Shown: positions 59,732 to 64,000 of the stretch, one piece after another | Position numbering within the stretch: the stretch's first letter is position 1 | Layout: each line of letters opens with the position of its first letter | Origin: Microvirga mediterraneensis | GTDB lineage: Bacteria > Pseudomonadota > Alphaproteobacteria > Rhizobiales > Beijerinckiaceae | Length of the DNA stretch: 64,000 nucleotides | Assembly: GCF_013520865.1 (NCBI RefSeq) | Contig: NZ_JACDXJ010000001.1 | Location: forward strand, 124,001 to 188,000 | Reading direction: 5' to 3' | Notes under the pieces: model-generated | Database searches by the model: none | What the model was told of the DNA's origin: nothing | The model's input: only the letters and a program-made list of their open reading frames with translations | Position numbers and translations under genes: made by a program

Positions 59732-60526
59732 ATGGTGGAGAACGATCTCATCGTCACGGAGCGTCGCGAGGGCTATCGGGCTCTTGTTCTCAACAGGCCC
59801 GATCGCCTGAACTCCTTCAACGAGGCAATGCATGCGGCCCTGATGTCCGCTCTGGTCGATGCCGAAGCGGACGGGACCTGCCGCGCTCTTGTCATCACGG
59901 GCGCCGGTCGCGGATTCTGCGCCGGCCAAGATCTGTCGGATCGGGTCTTCAGCCCCGGCCAGGTTCCGGATCTCTCCTCAACCCTGGAGCGCCTCTACAA
60001 TCCCCTCGTACGCAAGCTCCGTGCGCTGCGGATGCCTGTCATCTGCGCGGTGAACGGCGTTGCCGCGGGAGCAGGCGCCAACATCGCGCTGGCCTGCGAC
60101 ATCGTCCTGGCGGCGCGTTCGGCCAAGTTCATCCAGGCCTTTTCCAAGCTCGGCCTCGTGCCGGATTCGGGCGGCACCTGGTTCCTGCCGCGCCTCGTCG
60201 GCCCGGCGCGCGCGCGGGCCCTCGCGCTTCTCGCCGAACCGGTCACGGCGGAACAGGCGGAAGACTGGGGCATGATCTGGAAAACGGTCGACGATGCCGC
60301 CCTGATGGACGAGGCGCATCGTCTTGCCGCTCACTTCGCCGCTCAGCCGACCGTCGGCCTCGGATTGATCAAGCAGGCGCTCGATGCCTCCGAGACGAAC
60401 GATCTCGACCGGCAGCTCGATCTCGAACGCGACCTGCAAGGACAGGCCGGACGCACGCCGGACTACATCGAGGGCGTCACGGCATTCTTCGAGAAGCGGC
60501 AGCCGAAATTCACCGGGAGAGCGTGA
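59732..60526 (+). CDS. paaG: Enoyl-CoA hydratase/isomerase PaaG-like
   Basis: A 264-residue crotonase. ATG 59732 follows GGGAGG; the longer frame lacks an RBS. It has G-R-G-F-C-A-G-Q-D-L and the oxyanion-hole segment V-A-A-G-A-G-A-N-I-A-L-A-C-D. The C-terminal T-P-D-Y-I-E-G-V-T-A-F-F-E-K-R and the R-V-F/D-L-S pattern match PaaG, which isomerises the ring-epoxide of phenylacetyl-CoA to an oxepin-CoA. It overlaps paaI by one base. Assignment to PaaG rather than a general hydratase rests on the neighbours. Confidence 0.87.
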   Translation: MVENDLIVTERREGYRALVLNRPDRLNSFNEAMHAALMSALVDAEADGTCRALVITGAGRGFCAGQDLSDRVFSPGQVPDLSSTLERLYNPLVRKLRALRMPVICAVNGVAAGAGANIALACDIVLAARSAKFIQAFSKLGLVPDSGGTWFLPRLVGPARARALALLAEPVTAEQAEDWGMIWKTVDDAALMDEAHRLAAHFAAQPTVGLGLIKQALDASETNDLDRQLDLERDLQGQAGRTPDYIEGVTAFFEKRQPKFTGRA

Positions 60527-60987
60527 TGGACGCGCGACCAGACCATCAGGACGACGCGTCTCACGCCATCGCCACGGCCTGCGCCGAAGCCATGTGGGCG
60601 GACGACCAGGCGAGCCGAGGGCTCGGCATGGTGATCGAACGCGTGTCACCGGGCGAGGCCGTTCTCTCCATGACGATCCGCTCCGACATGACGAACGGAC
60701 ACGGCATCTGCCACGGCGGCTTCATCTTCACCCTGGCCGACTCGGCTTTCGCGTTCGCCTGTAACACCTACGACCAGCGCACGGTGGCGCAACATTGCGC
60801 GGTGACGTTCCTGCTGCCGGGCAGGAGGGGCGACAGGCTCACGGCCCATGCGGTCGAACGTAACCGCTCGGGCCGGTCCGGCATCTACGACGTGACGGTC
60901 CGCGACGGAAAAGGCGCGGTGGTCGCCGAGTTTCGCGGTCATTCGCGCACCATCGCCGGCACCCTTCTCGGCCCGGATCCCCAATAA
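60526..60987 (+). CDS. paaI: PaaI-type hot-dog thioesterase
   Basis: A 153-residue hot-dog protein. ATG 60526 overlaps the paaG stop (TGATG). N-G-H-G-I-C-H-G-G-F-I-F-T-L-A-D-S-A-F-A is the PaaI signature, with the catalytic Asp in L-A-D-S. It hydrolyses ring-hydroxylated phenylacetyl-CoA to free CoA when the pathway stalls. It forms a tetramer in the cytoplasm. Part of the paaG-I-K operon. Confidence 0.92.
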   Translation: MDARPDHQDDASHAIATACAEAMWADDQASRGLGMVIERVSPGEAVLSMTIRSDMTNGHGICHGGFIFTLADSAFAFACNTYDQRTVAQHCAVTFLLPGRRGDRLTAHAVERNRSGRSGIYDVTVRDGKGAVVAEFRGHSRTIAGTLLGPDPQ

Positions 60988-61010
60988 GAACGAACGAATG
61001 GGAGGTTCCC

Positions 61011-62345
61011 TTGCTTCAGATCCCGCATCGCAAGCTGTCCGAACTCAAGCCTCAACCCACTCAGCTCGATCGCTTCGAACTCGCGTCGCGGGATGAACTC
61101 GCCGCCTGGCAGCGTGAGCGCCTCGCCTGGTCCCTGCGCCATGCCTACGAGAACGTGCCGCACTACCGGGCGAAGTTCGATGCGGCCGGCGTTCATCCGG
61201 ACGATTTCAAGGAGCTGAGCGACCTCGCCCGGTTCCCCTTCACCACCAAGGCCGACCTGCGGGACAATTATCCCTTCGGCATGTTCGCCGTTCCCCAGAA
61301 TCAGATCGCCCGCGTGCACGGCTCGTCCGGCACCACCGGCAAGCCCACGGTCGTAGGCTATACCAAACGCGACATCGACACCTGGGCCGATGTGGTGGCC
61401 CGCTCGATCAGGGCCAGCGGCGGTCGCCCCGGCATGAAGGTGCATGTCGCCTACGGCTACGGCCTGTTCACGGGCGGATTGGGCGCGCATTACGGCGCCG
61501 AGCGCCTCGGCTGCATGGTGATCCCCATGTCGGGCGGCATGACGGAACGGCAGGTACAACTCATCCAGGATTTCCAGCCCGACGTCATCATGGTCACGCC
61601 GTCCTACATGCTGGCCATTCTCGATGAGTTCCGGAAGCAGGGGCTCGATCCGCGCCAATCCTCGCTCAAGGTCGGCATCTTCGGCGCCGAGCCCTGGACG
61701 AATGCCATGCGGGCGGAAATCGAAGAAGCCTTCGACATCCATGCGGTCGACATCTACGGCCTGTCCGAGGTCATGGGGCCGGGCGTCGCCTGCGAATGCG
61801 TGGAAAGCAAGGACGGGCTGCACATCTGGGAAGACCACTTCTATCCTGAGGTGATCAACCCGGTGACCGGTGAAGTCCTGCCTGACGGTGAGGAAGGCGA
61901 ACTCGTCTTCACATCGCTGACCAAGGAGGCGATGCCCGTCATCCGCTACCGTACCCGGGATCTGACGCGCCTCCTGCCCGGCACAGCCCGGGCCATGCGC
62001 CGCATGGAGAAGATTACTGGCCGCACCGACGACATGATGATCATCCGGGGCGTCAACGTCTTCCCTACCCAGATCGAGGAGAAGCTCCTCACGATTCCGA
62101 CCCTGTCGGGCCACTACCAGATCATCCTGACCCGCGAAGGCCGGATGGACCAGATGGAGATCCGGGCCGAGATCCGGCCGTATGCCGATTACCCGGAAAC
62201 CCGCAAAGCCGCCGCCGAGCGCCTGGGACAGTCGATCAAGGATACCATCGGCATCACGGCTCATGTAAATGTCCTCGATCCTGAAGGAATCGAGCGCTCT
62301 CTCGGCAAGGCGAGACGCGTGATCGACCGCAGACCGAAAGAATAG
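61011..62345 (+). CDS. paaK: Phenylacetate-CoA ligase PaaK
   Basis: A 444-residue AMP-forming ligase. TTG 61011 follows GGGAGG with good spacing, and the product then begins as PaaK normally does. ATP loop G-S-S-G-T-T-G-K-P-T-V-V near residue 103, I-Y-G-L-S-E-V near 247 and the C-terminal R-T-D-D-M-M-I-I-R-G-V-N-V-F-P-T-Q-I-E segment. It turns phenylacetate, ATP and CoA into phenylacetyl-CoA, the entry step of the pathway. Complete. It lies 23 bases after paaI. Confidence 0.94.
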   Translation: MLQIPHRKLSELKPQPTQLDRFELASRDELAAWQRERLAWSLRHAYENVPHYRAKFDAAGVHPDDFKELSDLARFPFTTKADLRDNYPFGMFAVPQNQIARVHGSSGTTGKPTVVGYTKRDIDTWADVVARSIRASGGRPGMKVHVAYGYGLFTGGLGAHYGAERLGCMVIPMSGGMTERQVQLIQDFQPDVIMVTPSYMLAILDEFRKQGLDPRQSSLKVGIFGAEPWTNAMRAEIEEAFDIHAVDIYGLSEVMGPGVACECVESKDGLHIWEDHFYPEVINPVTGEVLPDGEEGELVFTSLTKEAMPVIRYRTRDLTRLLPGTARAMRRMEKITGRTDDMMIIRGVNVFPTQIEEKLLTIPTLSGHYQIILTREGRMDQMEIRAEIRPYADYPETRKAAAERLGQSIKDTIGITAHVNVLDPEGIERSLGKARRVIDRRPKE

Positions 62346-62354
62346 AAGAGTCCC

Positions 62355-62990
62355 ATGGCCCGAACCCGCGCCACCGATTATGACGACAAGCGCCGGGCGA
62401 TCCTCGATCGTTCGGCCGAACTCTTTGCGGAGCACGGCTACGACCGCGCCTCAATGAGCAAGATCGCGGAAGCCTGTGGGGTCTCCAAGGCCAACCTTTA
62501 CCACTACTACAAGGATAAGGAGGAGCTGCTCTTCGACGTGATCCGCTTTCATCTTGAGGAGTTGCTCGAGGTGGTGGAGGCGATTGATCGCCCGGATCTC
62601 TCCCCTGAAGATCGCCTGAGGGAACTGGTCGCGGCCCTGCTCGAGGCCTATCGCGATGCCGACGCCCAGCACAACGTGCAGATCAACGGCATGCGCCTGC
62701 TCTCGTCCGACCGCCAGGGCGAGCTCAAGGCCGTGGAGCGCGATCTGGTGAAGATATTTTCCGACGCCGTGGCGGGCGTGGCGCCGCAGCTCAAGGGGAC
62801 AAAGCTGCTCAAGCCTGTGACCATGTCCCTCTTCGGCATGATCAACTGGCATTACCTCTGGTTCAAGAGTTCCGGCGAGGTGACCCGCGCGGATTATGCC
62901 GCCCTCGTATCCCAGCTCATCGTGGATGGGACCCGCAACCTTCATGCGGAACCCGCCGCCCCGTCACGGCGCGTCAGCGCTGCGGAATAG
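62355..62990 (+). CDS. paaR: TetR-family regulator, PaaR-like
   Basis: A 211-residue regulator. The N-terminal HTH reads Y-D-R-A-S-M-S-K-I-A-E-A-C-G-V-S-K-A-N-L-Y-H-Y-Y-K-D-K. The C-terminal helical domain (about 80-195) would bind an acyl-CoA, phenylacetyl-CoA in PaaR. It starts 9 bases after paaK, so it is the last gene of the operon. The dyad at 59656-59677 is the probable site. The regulator's ligand is inferred from the pathway. Confidence 0.88.
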   Translation: MARTRATDYDDKRRAILDRSAELFAEHGYDRASMSKIAEACGVSKANLYHYYKDKEELLFDVIRFHLEELLEVVEAIDRPDLSPEDRLRELVAALLEAYRDADAQHNVQINGMRLLSSDRQGELKAVERDLVKIFSDAVAGVAPQLKGTKLLKPVTMSLFGMINWHYLWFKSSGEVTRADYAALVSQLIVDGTRNLHAEPAAPSRRVSAAE

Positions 62991-63206
62991 GAAGCCGTCC
63001 GCTAAAGACCTTGCCCTTCGAGTCCAAGCGGTGCTCGTCGGGAGGATCCGCGATCTCTCCACGTCATAGCCGGGCTTGTACTGGCCATCCCGATGCTACG
63101 AAGCGCCGTTCTCTCCAGAAGCAAGCTCACCGGTGCGAGGCCGGTGATGGCGTGGTGGATACCATCCCCGGCGAGGCGAAGGCTCGATACGGGAATTCCT
63201 CCACAC

Positions 63207-63977
63207 TCAGGACAGGCCCGGAACGGCAAGGCCGAAGCGCGAGAGCGTCGGGTGGACGAGGCTCTGCCACTCGAGGGTCAGCTCCTCCCGTCCCTTCTGG
63301 CGCAATCCGTATTTCCGATGCTGGGCAAAATGGTCCGACGCGCTACTGCCGAAGGTTTCGGCCACGCGAGGATACCAGTAATTGATCGACGCCTGAGCAT
63401 CGGTCCTGTCGTGCCCTCTCTCCAAGGCAACCTGTAATCCCTGTTGCCCGAGTTCCGCGTGGCGCCTCTCGGTAGGAAGGATATTAGCGAGAACGTCGGC
63501 AAAGGGCTGGTAGGAACCTCGTGTCAGCTCGTCGAGCTGCACCACGGTCGCATGTCCCATCAAGCAGTTCATCACCACCGCGTCGACCCAGCCGTTGATC
63601 GGGTAGTGGAACACGTTGAGGCGCATGTCGCCTTCCATGCGCCGCGTGCCGAGATTGACGCTGCGATCGAGTCGGGATGCCCAGGGATGGGCTCCCACAT
63701 ACTGGACCGTGTTGGCTCCGAACTGCTCCATCAGGTCCAAAACCTGTCGGGCATGGTTGAATTTGTCGAAGACGATGCGGGTCGCGATGATCCGCTCCTT
63801 CAACCCCGGGGCAAGGTTGATGCAGTCGGCGAAGCCGGAAGCGCCTGCCATCTCCGAATCGATGAAGATCGCCATCAGGCGCATCAGCTCGCCGCGATAG
63901 CGCGGCGTGACATTCCCCGGTGCGCTCAACCGGCCGCCGCCGGCTATGAAGGTGACGAGATCCTCATCATCGACCAT
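63207..63977 (-). CDS. Phenylacetic acid catabolic (PaaA/PaaC-like) protein, 5' end uncertain
   Basis: A 256-residue protein of the PaaA/PaaC ferritin-like family. It has F-I-D-S-E-M-A-G-A near residue 37, F-D-K-F-N-H-A-R near residue 70 and L-P-T-E-R-R-H-A-E-L near residue 167. The last ExxH is intact, but the second motif has Lys where PaaA has the Glu ligand. So a full di-iron site is doubtful. The frame remains open upstream to the window end, and the true start may lie beyond 64000. It could be a subunit of phenylacetyl-CoA epoxidase or a relative. It faces paaR. Confidence 0.72.
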   Translation of the reverse strand: MVDDEDLVTFIAGGGRLSAPGNVTPRYRGELMRLMAIFIDSEMAGASGFADCINLAPGLKERIIATRIVFDKFNHARQVLDLMEQFGANTVQYVGAHPWASRLDRSVNLGTRRMEGDMRLNVFHYPINGWVDAVVMNCLMGHATVVQLDELTRGSYQPFADVLANILPTERRHAELGQQGLQVALERGHDRTDAQASINYWYPRVAETFGSSASDHFAQHRKYGLRQKGREELTLEWQSLVHPTLSRFGLAVPGLS

Positions 63978-64000
63978 GGCAGCGGCTCCCTCGTCATTTG

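Overview
The window reads as chromosomal DNA of a GC-rich alphaproteobacterium. Several things point to Hyphomicrobiales, and Microvirga, Methylobacterium or Bosea-like soil bacteria would fit: the many ABC and TRAP importers with FCD-type GntR regulators, a CHASE2-cyclase/FecR pair, a PaoABC-type oxidoreductase and paired YeeE/YedE proteins under an ArsR regulator. The genus is an inference. I see no rRNA, tRNA, CRISPR array, prophage or insertion sequence. The region looks like accessory metabolic DNA made of compact, separately regulated operons.

Layout. 1-1406: end of a cytochrome bd-type quinol oxidase operon (cydA end, cydB, DUF2474 peptide). 1438-4642: YeeE/YedE pair with a BigR-like ArsR repressor, divergent from a ClC channel with CBS domains. 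4905-8239: metal-handling block (DUF2933-like peptide, Met-rich Spy/CpxP protein, DUF411 protein, RcnR-type repressor with a clear operator, RcnA exporter). 8331-14148: two GntR regulators facing a TRAP transporter whose dctP carries an in-frame amber codon, followed by a type II dehydroquinase and a shikimate/quinate dehydrogenase; this looks like a quinate/shikimate uptake and catabolism unit. 14719-17355: ECF sigma, anti-sigma, Bax-inhibitor-1-like and DUF2076 genes. 17914-20438: TerC, a secreted protein and an acyl-CoA desaturase.

20789-29242: GH51 arabinofuranosidase and a five-gene oligosaccharide/peptide-type ABC importer, divergent from an ArsR-HTH regulator with a long C-terminal domain. 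29368-34402: CHASE2 adenylate cyclase and a large FecR/VCBS/VWA protein. 34462-37666: polyamine genes speD-speE, a Rid protein, two separate pieces of an Rnk-like gene, a hibernation factor and a small zinc-ribbon ORF. 37781-40438: sparse DNA with small ORFs and a CBS-CBS-BON protein.

40435-54561: a candidate nitrogen-heterocycle scavenging region. It holds a cytosine-deaminase-like amidohydrolase, a GntR regulator, a Dpp-type importer with fused ATPases, a second amidohydrolase (TRZ/ATZ family) and a CynX-type MFS permease, then a convergent paoABC operon. Three copies of TTGTATNCAA tie the two halves of the GntR regulon together. 54893-64000: a branched-chain-type ABC importer (livKHMGF) divergent from paaG-paaI-paaK and a TetR regulator with a clear palindromic operator, followed by the end of a PaaA/PaaC-like protein. 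Together they suggest uptake and CoA activation of phenylacetate-like aromatic acids.

The points most worth checking are the amber-interrupted dctP, the TTGTATNCAA regulon, the variant AroQ/AroE pair beside the TRAP genes, the sugar-linked ArsR fusion regulator with its direct repeats, and the split Rnk pieces around the polyamine genes.
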